Source: Echinococcus granulosus
Lineage: Eukaryota > Platyhelminthes > Cestoda > Cyclophyllidea > Taeniidae
Reading direction: 5' to 3'
Assembly: GCF_000524195.1 (NCBI RefSeq)
Contig: NW_020170389.1
Location: forward strand, 493,010-557,009
DNA: 64,000 bases
In this document: positions 11,303 to 23,500 of the stretch, piece after piece
How the letters are laid out: each line of letters begins with the position of its first letter
Position numbering within the stretch: position 1 is the stretch's first letter
Notes under the pieces: model-generated
Seen by the model: the letters and a program-made list of their open reading frames with translations, nothing else
Databases searched by the model: none
Told to the model about the DNA's origin: nothing
Translations under genes and position numbers: made by a program

Positions 11303-14300
11303 TCACCTTATTTTCACTTCGTTTTCTTCATGAGGATCCAGTTCTTTGAGCAGACCCTGTAACTCTGCGGGTGCTAATCCAATGGCCAAAGGCTAAAGAA
11401 AAATACTGCATGTTTAACTATTAAGTACTTACAATGCAAAAACATGTTTCATAAATGAAAATAACTTTTATGAAGCCATTTATCAATCCACTAAGATTGT
11501 TTTTTACATCAAATTGTTCGTAACTGGAACCCTAGTGCAAGGCAATGGCATTAATTGAGTCGGAGGGGGCCAGAATGACTAGATAAACAAAGGTTACATA
11601 CCCTGAAGTACAGCTGAGGCAGAGGAGATGATTAATTTCATTGCACCGATGAAAGGTTGGCATAAAAAAGGTAAGAACGTTCTACCACCACTTTCGAAGT
11701 AGGCGCATTAAGAAATACAAAAATCGTCCGCTAAAAGGGGACTTTTCTCAAGATAACATTCCTTGGTGAAGACTGCTTATGTATAAGGTCGATTTAGGTC
11801 AGGAGATAAAAGGCAATAAGTTTTTTCATATTTATATGCCTTTTGTTAACCGAAAAGAATGTGAATAGGTTCTGCAATATAATATTGTAACAATGGATTG
11901 ATCTCGTCATTAATAGTGACCACAGAGTATTCTAATGGCGACCTAGCTGAATTAAACTGGGTAAAACAATCGAACTACTATCGTATTCCAGAACGAGGGA
12001 CACTATAAATGGCAGTGTCTGTATCCCATTAGGTATACAATCAGTCCCCTACGCTGACTCTATCCATATCGCCACTGAAGGCATTAAACCCTTTTTTGTG
12101 ACAATAATAAACAAAACTAAGATGACACCCCGAGAAAATAATCCAGATTATGATTCTCTTAGGAGGAATTAGTACTTGAAGTGCATACACTGAGGGGCAT
12201 CAACCAGCCTTTTGAAATTCTCCTTACATAAATATCTTCATTTTGATAACAGATGATGTACTAACCTAAAATCTGCAAAGTATATAATCATTTCTAAGGT
12301 ATTGAAAAATCATTATATAGTAACCATTCCCACCACCCGTTTGAGCCCAGTCCACTTGAATAAGGCTGTTATGGTCCATACCAGTGCCTTATAATGCTTC
12401 TAGAGGTAATGGTGGGTGCTGCGCGCAGTTCTTTTACAAGGGAGCAAAGGACAGATGGCTGTTACGGCAACTGAGACCAGTTTTTTAGAATTGACTTTTC
12501 ACTTTGATAGGATCGAGTGTCTCATTAATAAGGATTCGGAAATGCGAAATTACACCTGATTAATGTGACAAGATCTATGCAATTGGAGTTATGTGTAATT
12601 GTCACCGGTACAAATTAGCAATCTGTATGATGGTATCCCACAGAAATAAAAGCTTTATAATAATGCTTTCCCTGCTTTTTGAAGTATTTCAAACAAAAGA
12701 TACTAGTAAAAACAGTTCTGTTGATATAGTTGTTATACTAGAGCACTGCTTGTGGGGATTTATTATTTATTACCTCCAAAGTACCTCAGCACTCCTATAT
12801 GTGTGTTACAAACACCAAGTGCTCACCACATTCGCTTTCCGCTGCATCCATGAAGAACCTACTTAACCAAGGAGTGCGCCAAATTCCTGCAGATACACAT
12901 ATGAGATAACAAGTGAAACACATAAAGGCACCCGTGAGTGGCGGTCCAGATTTACACTAGCAGCACGGCCATATTAACAATATTGCTCACATGAAACACC
13001 AAGTAAAGGCTAACCTCGAGTGCCTTAGTGGTTTCCCACCGTGACAACTTCATGTCCTTATCCATATCCGCCTCTATGAGGAAGGGCAAAAGGGGACGGT
13101 TGGTTTTATTCTGAAGCTGGTGCATCGCAATTAGCCATCTTTTCGGCGGAGTGCCTGTAGGGGCGTACATCTTCAGAGAGTAGGTAGTTAAATCATTAAC
13201 TGTCAACTTTGATCCATGGATGACGCGCAAATTAGGAAGCAATTTGAACGACTTATCCACAAGGATCTTAAAATCATCATTCACAACGATATCCTAGTGG
13301 GAATAAGGAAATAAATCATAAAACGCAACTTAAACTGCTTCAACAAAAAGCTGGTTTAAGTTATAACGTGAGATACTGAAGACAAATTTAACACAAAGTA
13401 GGACATTAAATTAAAATTAGGTAGGATTGTTGTTAGAGATTAAATTCACGCTAGATTTGGAGTGATTAAACAGCTTATCTACAAGAAAAGACCTATTAAA
13501 TTTCGGGAGAATTACAGAACAGATTTCGTGCAATCTAAGTAAAACTACCATATGCCAAAGTGCCAGAATGACAAGGGTAGCTGTCACGGATTTCGTTTTA
13601 ATCATGCAACGATTTCTGTTGTGGGAATAATGCAATCAAAGGCAAACCTTACCTCAAAGTTTAACTCGGTTAACTTTGAACCACGATTCTTCAGAGCTCC
13701 TGTAAGTAGAGCAAAGCAACCGGCACTCTGGAATGGGTTTCTTGCAAACTAAAATAAATGCAGGAAAGTCCAGAAATTATCACAAAATTAAAGACAATTA
13801 CCAGCAGTCTTCCTCTAAAGGAAGGGTTCGACATTCAGTTATGGCATTTTATTGCTCACATCATTTTAGAACAAAACAAAATTACTTGTTAGCAATCATA
13901 AGCTTGGTTTTAAATTCACATTATTCAATTCGCGAGTCCGTTGGGTGGCTGGCCCTGATATTCCAGCCGCCCTAGAGCATGCAACTGGCTCAGTCCTTCT
14001 ACTTATTGGTTTTAACAGTAAACATACAGACATGTTGCGAATATAAAATGAAATGGAGGAAATATACTTACATTAATTTTGCTTAAATGCTTATTGGCTG
14101 CGAGGGCTTTACTCAAAATCACACATCCTTGAGGTGAAATCAGGTTACCACTAAAATTAAATTGAAGAAGGCACATGTATCGTCAAAATACTGAATCTTC
14201 ATTTAAAACGACGAAGTTTACTTCGGATCTGGATTAAACGTGCTCTTGGCATCCAATATCAACTCGTGTTTAACACTATTTAGCAACGCCAACTTTCAAC

Positions 14301-16136
14301 TTAAGGACATTATTTTAAGGGGTACCAATGGCTTGGTAAAACAGCTATATTAACAGGTAAAGTGGGATCTAGCGACGAAAAGTCACCAAGTAAGGAATGT
14401 AACATTAGTTAATATTTCAAGTCGTTTGTGAATGAAAACAGGCACATATAAGATTGTCCAGCGCAATCAAGTGTGGGGACCGTAAATGCAAGGGCATAAC
14501 AACCATTCAAATAAATGAAGACCATAGGCTTTAAAGATGCATAGCTGGGTCAGAAATGGCGAGTTGAGACCAGAATAGGAGCTAATCTAGAAGTTTTACT
14601 TTAAGAGCAGCTAAAAGAATTTTAAATGGTAATTGTCAGTACCTTAGGTCAAGTTCTTGCAAACACCGGTTATTTTTTAGACCTTGTACAAGTTCTCTAC
14701 ATCCTAGAGTGGGTCCTATTTGGTTAAACGAATAGTTCAATTTTTCCAGCTTTGACACCTACCAAATTATTGATAAAAAAACCGCAATTAGCTAACCATC
14801 TTTTGGTTGTACTACCACATATAGATACAGAATGAAAATATTCAACTAGTCTTTTTCAATAAGCATACCACCGATACGCCCACTCAGTGCAGTTTGATTT
14901 AGTAAGCAGTCATGAAATAGGCGACTTACGGATTCTTTTTCCAAATCTTTACACATTAACTCGAATTTTAGTAAGATAATGCTATAAATAATGGGAAGCA
15001 AATGAAAACCGGTGTAAGGTATGACCAAAATGTAGGCACTAATTCTAAGTAAGTTTTTAAATACTGCCTGTTTAATTCAAAACATCTAAAGTACATACAG
15101 CCAAACCCCGGGCAAACTGTTTCATAGATTTTCCGCTGCAGCAAATATGATTCCAACTTATGTCTAGCTCTTTTAGGCTGTCTGTATCTGCAAGCCCTCT
15201 ACCAAAGTGCGAAGTCGAGTTTTCTGAAAATCTATTTCTTGAAAGGTTTAGGTTGTGGAGTGCAGGACTCGCCTGAAATGTTTAAGATCGAAATTACTTT
15301 TCAGGTCATCATCGTCCAGATGGCAATTTGTATCACCAAAACATGAAGCTAGGAATAGTAGCAAACCCAAACAAAGAAGCATGAAGTTATGCACCATCCG
15401 AAGTCGATTTAAGCTCATTTAAAAGACAACGGAATAAGAAGTGAAGCTCAAATAAACCAGTAACAGATCAGCGATGTAGGCCGCAGACGCATCGTCGAGG
15501 TAGTTTTCGCTCAAATTAAGTGAAATGAGATTCGGCATCAAGGAAAGCACATCGAAAAACTGTTCAGCTGTTTTACTAGTAATTTGATTGTCCGCCAGAC
15601 TGAGTTTCACAAAGCTCGAATTCTCAGATAAAACCTGACACAAAAGATTGACACCCTATCAATGCACCCATGGATTCTTGCAACACTAAACATACTTCAT
15701 CGCCTAACCAATTGTGGCTGAGATCCAGGGTGGTGATGGCTTGGTTTCTTCCCAAGCTTAGCGATAAGGGCAGGAAGTTTTCAGGATCGATATTGCTATA
15801 GCAAAGCGTGAGGGACTTCTTATTAATGTTTTTGATGTAGGACTCAATTGGGATTCGTTTCTGCTTTATGCATTCTAGTATATAAAGTTCGGATTCGTCC
15901 ATGCGTCTATGCGAAACATTCCTCTTTCGGCTGTTTTTCGGAAATTCAATTAGGTCTACTTTCATTGCGCCATCTCTTTTGTCAGCACTATGATGCCGAG
16001 TTCCAAAACTAGGAATTATAAACTGAGTATTGGTGGCATCATCCTTTTCATGAAAACCAACTGCCTCCGTTTCTTCATCAGCTATTCCACCAGCGTTATT
16101 TTCATTGTTGTTACTTGCTGTTTGCACAGGACACAT
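11303..16136 (-). CDS. Leucine-rich repeat protein with C-terminal EF-hand-like pair, LRRC74A/B type
   Basis: Exons, 5' to 3': 16136-15696, 15655-15458, 15272-15099, 14758-14643, 14150-14072, 13748-13653, 13293-13015, 11392-11303. Introns run from 40 nt to 1.6 kb and all keep frame. The product is about 490 residues (human LRRC74A 488). The first about 85 residues are polar and likely disordered. Then ribonuclease-inhibitor-type repeats of 28-29 residues follow (LTLCYSNI, LDLSHNWLGDE, LSLADNQI, LNLSENYL, LNLSRNRF, LDISWNHI, LNYSFNQI, LDLSGNLI, FARNPFQS). The exact 28-residue spacing confirms splices 1-3. The tail holds an EF-hand-like loop (DMDKDMKLSRWE) and a second half (ELQGLLKELDPHEENE). 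The biochemical role of the family is poorly known. The end is ambiguous: stop TGA at 11303 gives the length of the vertebrate protein, but a GTGAGA donor overlaps it and could lead to a last exon at 11222-11000. Confidence 0.85.
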
Positions 16137-16785
16137 GACCAAAGAGCATGAACTGCACACCACCGCCCTCCCGGTCGACAATTCTAATTGGATTGTTAAC
16201 AAACGGCGCGGTATTTGTTGCCTACATTACAATTGAACATTTGAGAAGAAAAACAATTTCAACCTTTAAGACCAAGAGCCTGGATGGCAAGTTTGGATTA
16301 AATGTTCATGTGAAAGTTAAAAGACGTATTTTGTGATCCCAACAATGCTGCAATTTGTGCCTCATTTGACTTTTCTGTTTATACCAGATGGTGTATGTTC
16401 ATAAATATCAACCTGTTACTCTTGGTAGACCATAGAATCTTGTAAGGAGTACGCCTTTCGCTATTTAAAATAAAATATCCTTATAAAAGTGATGTTTAAG
16501 AATGAAGGCAGGCAAAAAACTTTTCTTTTACTTTATTGCTGCGCATATCTAGTTCATTTTTTATGCTAAATCTGAGTCAGAATAAAATCCTTGCTTTCGA
16601 ACCACAATGGTTGCGCTACAATAATTACCAGTGAAGTGTGGTGGTACAGTTAGCTCTTTTTGTAAAAGTTACTCGATTTGACTATACTTAGGGTCCGATA
16701 GTTTGATCAAGCAACGACAATTGTGATACGTTATTTGCTTTTTACATAATTATGAGTAGGTATGTCTGTAATGTGAATCGCAATT
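16137..16785. other. Upstream region of the LRRC74-like gene
   Basis: Contains the presumed promoter and leader of the minus-strand LRR gene. The frame stays open a little upstream of ATG 16136 but offers no further ATG. No other gene or repeat is visible. Confidence 0.4.
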
Positions 16786-16985
16786 TGTAGCATAGCGTCT
16801 CGAGGCTCCCTGAAGATGAAATAAGGCAAAATATTTAGGCAGAATATATATTCAGCGCAGAGAATGTGTCTGGGCTACTAGCATGGCCTGAAGGCCAGCC
16901 CACTCAGCGAGGTACGAGAGGGCTAATTCAAAGTAAAAAAGTGGCGGCTCACCACTACCGAGGGATAAACCACTATCATATTGCA
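16786..16985 (+). repeat. LTR-like repeat, copy 1 (degenerate)
   Basis: About 200 bases matching the other three copies: starts TGTAG, then a CGAGGCTCCCTGAAGATGAA-type block, GCAGAATATATATTCAGC, TGGGCTACTAGCATGG, AAGGCCAGCCCA, AGCGAGGTACGAG, and ends TATCATATTGCA. A few extra bases follow the TGTAG start. No flanking internal element is recognisable. Confidence 0.75.
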
Positions 16986-17560
16986 TAGACTCCCTCCTCT
17001 TTTGAGCATCGTTCCAGGCGCTCCCGCAGATCAACCTCACGCGTCAGGCATTACAACGTAGTCGGTGCAGTAAAGAAACACCCACGAGCCGACCGTGCCA
17101 GTCACCAAATTAGCGTGCAACTGAGGGGATACTTGACCCCAACGTCACTGATCCATCTTGGCAGCTTAACTAAATCTAGAGTTTAATCTGGTTTAGGAAT
17201 TGCGCTTGCCCTCATGCGTGCCCATGGATGGATGTAGGAACACTGGCCTAAAAGTAGATTTGTGTAGGTAAGGCGGGGATTTAAAAGAGCTCCAAGGGGG
17301 ACAGTAGGGAAAGTCCGTAAAGAAACTTCCAGATGGTTCACGGCTAGTTTTGCTTCAGTTGTTAATAGCTTTTCTGCAGAACACGGGACTGGGAGAGATG
17401 CCGAAGGTAGACGTCAGCATCAACCCTTCTGTTAGGGGTCATCGCCATTCTCCCATCCGTAGCATATGTACTTCTTCCACTCCACTAAGGCTTGTCACGC
17501 AGAAGTGGAGAATCAGGATGCATGTCCTTTAAGATCGGGTTCGCTTTCCGCTGCCACCAA

Positions 17561-17734
17561 TGTAGCGTCCCGAGACTCCCTTAAGACGAAAGAAGACACA
17601 ATACTCGGGCAGAATATATGTTCAGCACGGAGAAGGTGTCTGGGCTATTGGCATGGCCCAAAAGGCCAGCCGACCCAGCGAGGTACAAGGGGGCTTATTC
17701 AAAGTACAAAAGTGGCCTTCATCATCGTATTACA
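17561..17734 (+). repeat. LTR-like repeat, copy 2
   Basis: About 174 bases beginning TGTAGCGTCCCGAGAC and ending CATCGTATTACA, so the ends are TG...CA as in long terminal repeats. The body matches copies 1, 3 and 4 (CGGGCAGAATATATGTTCAG, GTGTCTGGGCTATTGGCATGG, CAGCGAGGTACAAG, AAAGTACAAAAGTGG). The direct flanks (ACCAA / GTGGA) show no target-site duplication. Confidence 0.8.
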
Positions 17735-19760
17735 GTGGATTTAATTGAAAATGTTGAATCTTTAAACACCGCTGTACTCCACCGTGGAGAGTTGTATTGG
17801 GTACTTTGTAGGACAAGGCACGTAGGTCTCCTCTTTCCTGTTCCTCGTACTCTTGGAACATTCGGGTTGGTTTGCTTTTAGCATATTTATTGGGGCAAGT
17901 AAAATGGGGAAAACTAGTAAGGAGTTTAGGGGGGTGTGGACACGTAACCGCTCTCAGGCTTGCAGGACGTCGACTCTTATGTCACGAAGCTGGTTTCGCT
18001 TCCCCGCCTCCTCTCTGAACAAAACAAAAAAACACCATAAATATTACAACTTGGCTAAACTCGCAAAAAGGCAAAGTGGTGTGGGAATACACTTAGTAAT
18101 AACATATAGAATAGGTGGAAAGTTACCAACATGGTTCAAAGACCATGCTACAGAGTAAAAATGTAACTTATGGTACTCTAGTACTCAAACAGCATCAAAA
18201 ATTTAGGCGAATATTTTATGAAGGGGGCGAGAATGATACCAGGTTGAACAGCTGATATCCTCCTTTGCCGTAGAGTAATGAGTGGGGCCATTAGGAGCCA
18301 TTCAGTTCACTGTGTACCATGCTTGGCCACTTTGTCTCCTTTTAATCCACGGCGGAGGCCTCCGACGGTAAGAAGTCATCGCATTGCAGCCGCATTGGAG
18401 TAAGTATTGTGAACCTCGAGCTAAGGCACAAATGAAATAAGAGCTGTGATTGGTAGTGGTTATCATTAGCAACCTAAAGAGTGATAAAAGTAATTGGCAC
18501 ACTGTTTGTTTGGATACATCTTTAATGGGTATCGCCAGCGCTGAACGTTTCTTGCAAACACTTTAGATCACCATAAAGGTGAATTATTTGAAGAATGAAG
18601 AGAACAAAATATCCGGTTATACGTTTCCTCATTGTGCGCCGGACAAAGGAAATGTGTGAGAACTCGTTTTAGTGTGAGAGTGTACTTTACCCTACTAGCA
18701 AAAAATGCGCAACTTCCCCATTGTAATACATCTTTCTGCATATCCTGTTAAATACAGAATGAATGAAGAGGTGGAACAGTAAACAAAAACGCTTGGATAC
18801 ATTTCGACAAATGTTTCTTTTAATTGTGGTATCGCTTTAAAAGAAGGATATCAGAACCTTAAGAGACGGACGCTGGTGCAGTTTGTTCTGTTCGAAGCCA
18901 GCGCATTGAACTAGGAATTGCAAGAAAGTGTTGTATCCTAAGCGGTGTAGTCTGAAGCGAAACAATAAGCATACGACGACATTCTACTTTCCTTGTACAA
19001 AACTCGTGTTGATAATAATAATATGTAAGAGGGGATTTAAGTGTCTAGTCTTAGATGTCGGGAATTCGGTATGAAACTACAGGAGTATGATCTATGTACG
19101 TTAATACCCTGCGGTGTTCTACGACTAAATTTGCACGCCTCACTATGATGAGAGAAAACTGATAGTCGACGCCTCTCTCCGTTACACAACGAGGGCTATG
19201 ATGACAGAAAAAGATTTACGTCGAAAGTCTACTTGAGGGATCTCTTTGTTAGTTTTACAAAGTAGCCACATAATTATTTTCGTAGAACTATTAAGAATAT
19301 ATTTTTTTGGGAATAATGATACTGGGGACTGTTACTGCCTCCCACGAGAGTTTTCAACCATTCGGGTGCATTCTTTTAACATCAAGGCTATTGAAAGCAC
19401 TATGGCCCACTAAAAGAGTTTTTGGAAGTGAAAGTATTTTTAAGTATGTTGATGGCATTTATTGCTTATTTGCAGTCAAGACATCTACTTCAGATATCTC
19501 GGAAATTTATTTTCTCCTCTTTTCTATATTTAACTGAAAACTGAATTGTCAACCCTCAAACTACGAATACTCGAAGGACTTAATAGCAGTTTATATTGGT
19601 TGTAATACTTATGTTGTTTTAATGAGCATTTCAGGGAGGAGGCAACCTGGAAATTCGAATCTTGTGAGGGGGTCGTCGCCTTCCATGCCTAGTTGTGGTT
19701 GCGGTTCTTCCCTTCTTTAAACATTGTACTTTTCCTCCCGATCTTTCCCTCTGAATAAAG
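17735..19760. other. Spacer after LTR-like copy 2
   Basis: No gene recognised. Open frames up to 101 codons occur at 17853-18158 (+) without recognisable domains, and they start inside or beside the LTR-like repeat, so they are treated as repeat-derived or chance. A GC-richer patch at about 18310-18400 may be another repeat remnant. Confidence 0.35.
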
Positions 19761-20437
19761 ATGTCAAAATCAAATCAACCGGACTGCTCTAGAAATGCTA
19801 CAAACGGGGTAGAGGAGACCGGTGAGTCTCGCACTACATGGTAGAGTAAGAAATTGCAGGCGTTTCATCAAATGGTAGGAAATGTTGGAAACAGTTTGAA
19901 ATTTATTCCATTTGTTTTCCCTTACTCTGCAGTATAAGGGGTAAATTTCTGCAGTAGCACCCCTATGACTGTCCATTTTTGTAAATTACTAACAACAATT
20001 AATGTGCATTTTTGTGCTCCTTCATGCCTTTTTTTCTGCATTTTTTCCTCTTGTTTAAATCAGTGGTACTATCGTCGGCTTGCGGCGCTTATAGAGCTGC
20101 TACTACTTCCAAGTAAGTTCGTCAAAATTCGCTCGTTTCGCTGACATTGACGTTGCTGTTGCCTCCTTGCGAAATTAGTTGATCAACTGGCCATGCAGTC
20201 AACACAAAACCGGGTTGTAAAAAAGGTTAGGAAAAGGCATTCACCTAGTTGTATTGGTTCTAACGGTGCAGTAATTACACGAAGGCAAGCAGAAACTTAC
20301 TGTCAGGTGCTTAAGCCAATTGTGACAGCCCTGGTGGGGATGTGGGTGCCGCCCGTTGAATCAAAATTGAGACAAGAGCGAAGATGTTAATGGCGGTAAT
20401 GGCGGCAGCGGAAGAAGAAGTGCCAGCAGTTGTTGAT
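19761..20437 (+). CDS. Possible small multi-exon gene, structure unresolved
   Basis: Three exon-like blocks on the plus strand. The first, 19761-19821, starts with ATG (MSKSNQPDCSRNATNGVEET) and ends at a GTGAGT donor. The second, 20064-20112, lies between TTTAAATCAG and GTAAGT and joins the first in phase. The third, about 20180-20437, has open frames ending either in a Gly/Ser-rich tail (VNGGNGGSGRRSASSC) or in another frame, and is followed by AATAAA at 20516. I could not join the second block to the third without a stop, so the protein is not established and no family is recognised. It may be a real gene whose middle exon I mis-set, or chance. Confidence 0.3.
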
Positions 20438-20515
20438 CATTTAAGCTTCCATTGCCTTTATGATTAATGTATTATAGTTATTTATAGCTGTAGGCATAAT
20501 CTCGTGATATTCTTC

Positions 20516-20521
20516 AATAAA
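20516..20521 (+). terminator. AATAAA, candidate polyadenylation signal
   Basis: Canonical hexamer about 80 bases after the open frame that ends near 20437, on the same strand. It is the main support for a transcription unit here. Confidence 0.35.
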
Positions 20522-23500
20522 GGGACTGAAATAGAGCTTTGTGACATTTAGAAATGTAATCATAAGTTCTGCTTTGAGGTAGGACAAATTACGTTACTAT
20601 GACGATGAAAACCAACTACGGAATGAGTATTACTACTAGCTGGGTAGTTGTGTACTCATGTTAACCTACGAAATGTAAATAATGTCATTTTAATTATTGT
20701 AAATAGACAAAACAGTGTGGAGGCTGTAATGCGGCGATGTAGTCAAATACTATTCCTTCCAATTGTATACAAGTTAACATAAACCCACTTAATCTCTTAT
20801 CATTCGGTTCTCAGACCATTGATATTAAGCTCTGTTCACTAAGAGCCTAGAAGTATGGGAATTTTTACAGCTCCTGAAAAGTTTTCCCCTTCCAATTTTC
20901 TAGAGTGTTTCTATTGTTGTCTTTTTGCGCCTGGTTACCAAACATTTCAAGATGTTTCAAAATACGAATTCTCGTTTACGTTGATCTTAATTTCCACTGT
21001 CACAAACTTTAGATGTCCTGATACGCATTAAAATTCAAAATTGCATAAATGGACACGAATGGCCGCTCCGGCCAGCAAGCTTGTACGCAGACCCCGTACT
21101 TCCAGTCCACTTAAGCTCTCAGTGGTAAAGACCTCTGGTCTAAAGTCCATCATAACGGACCATAATAACTTAATGTAGGTGAGTTATTTCGTCAAATTAG
21201 CCAAAGGGGTTGAATAAAATTCTAACCACATCAATGTATTAAGTGATACCTTCAAAGGAAAAATATTGGATAGTCAAACTCGCATTCTGTCAGGGCAAGT
21301 ATTTTTCAAGCATGAGGTGTAAGTGCAAATAATTATTGGCAATAACTCATTCAAATAACTATTAAAAGAGTGATTTTGCATTAAGGCGTTAATTATTTAT
21401 GCTGCGTAACATATCTTCACCCACACATGTCTGAATACTAACCCGAAATCATTTTGACCTAATCACAGCCAAATTAAATGATGAATGACTTTGTATATCT
21501 TGATGCCCAGCGTGTACGCACTGTAGCTAACAGTATTTTGACTGTCATTCTCGGTACGTTGGCTATTCGAGAATGCAACTTCCAAAGCAGGTAAGTGAAT
21601 TAAATCTAGACTGAATTCCTTATCCTCTCCTCCGGAAAACTTCTAAGCCAATGGAGAAGATAAAAAAATGTCTTTACCCTTGACCTAGTTATCAATCACA
21701 GTGATCCTGCGATTTGCTTTTCATCTAATATTGTAAAATGCGTCTTGATAGAGTTTATAAAAGATCTCCTACTCCTAGTAGCAATGATTTCCTGTAAAGC
21801 GAATAGGGGTTATCACTGGCTAGAGAGCGTAGTCAAAAGCTCAGTATATTAGTTTGGTGCTTCGGAGCCAACCGTCCTAAATGTGATGCATTAAAAATGT
21901 TGGATTCGATCAAGAAGAATGTTGCCACTAAACCAAATCCAGCCTACCATAGGGCTGCATAGAATTTTCTTCTCAAATAAGAAAAAACTTCCTTCAAAGA
22001 TCAAAAAATATTCATAAGAAATTTTTGATGAGCCTAGCTTGTGCCACTTCACTCCTTTTTACAGGAACGCACGAAATTCCTATTGAATGTGATGATCTTT
22101 GTGCTCATAACCAATGCTCCAACCTGCATCCAGATATGGGTGATACCTCTTTGAACTGCGGATCTGCCGACCTGCTTAATGGTAAATTTGGACTTTATGG
22201 AAGCACCGCTCTCTCCCTCTCGCACACGACGTAGAGTGAATACCAGAAAACCTTCCCTGGTTGGGACACTAGAAGAGAGGCCTACCAACGATCAGATGGA
22301 CTTTGTGACTCTGCGCTAAACGCATGTCTCCAATCAAGCAGTAAAATTCAGGGTTTTTGTAGTTTAAGTGACCTTCAAACGCCTAGGCCGCCATGAAAAT
22401 ATTCAAAAATGTATTTTTTATAGTTAGAGTACTTCTACGCATAAATGTTTACATAACGTATTGTTTACCCAGGCTACAGCATTCAGTTTCGTTTAACACA
22501 AGTCTTTTGGCCTATTTAAAAGTAAAATATCCAGAATGCAGTTAATTTCTTTGGAATTATCAACCGCACGTGCATTCTTTAACAAATCTTCGCGTAAATC
22601 TTTCCGCCGGTTTTTAGCAAAGAGCATACCAAAGCAAAGCTCTACACAGAGCCATGCGACTTAGCTCTACAATTCACGAACGGACATTTGTACTTCGTTC
22701 ACACCACTATCGTCGCAGACAATTTGATTTTTTTATTCTAAAATCCCAGCACGAACACGATTGAGGTCCCGTTAGTCGTCTGGCATATGCTCGGAATCGG
22801 GCAGCAGTTAGCAGTACGCCATTTCGATTATTTACTCGGTTTGCTTAACCAAAACTTGAGTACCTTGGTGCGAGAATTTAGCCGTTACCAAGATAACAAC
22901 TTGTGTTACACTTAACACCTAAGCATCACATCCAAAATTGTATAAAGTCTTGTTTCAAATAAATAAACGAGTTACAAGTATTTCCAAAGTCACAAAATGG
23001 ATGAAATTTCAGTAAAATTAGTTACTTCCATTCCGGCTCGTTTTACTTACTTCATTGGTATTTTCTTTTCTCAAAATAGCAAATCGAAAATCACTGAAGT
23101 TGTGGTTATCTACAGGTAATCTCTATTATCCAATTGGCAGTACTCGACGATATAAATTGGTGGGTGAAATAGAAATATTTCTACTTTACTCACCATATTA
23201 TGTTTGTTTAACCTAGAGAAAGAGATAAATTACTCATCAGCACACTTATTTAAATACAAAAGAGAATGGCCATCATGGTAGTGCATAGATTATTGTGGCT
23301 TTGTTCCACCTTCAACAATGCCTGAGACAGAAAATGCATCTAGATTAAATATTTGTTTCATTATAGTTGCCCTTTACAGACTTGATAAAATTATTGACAA
23401 TAACGGCAAGCCAAAGCCCTGGTTTTTCAAACAGTGTAATCATACCTTCGCGGAAATATGTAGAATAGTAAAACACGGACGAAAAATATTTACCGCTTCG

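Noticed and set aside
15624..15695. Reading straight through exon 1 of the LRRC74-like gene to a stop at 15624
   Set aside because: Removing the 40-nt GT-AG intron 15656-15695 restores exact 28-residue LRR spacing; read-through does not.
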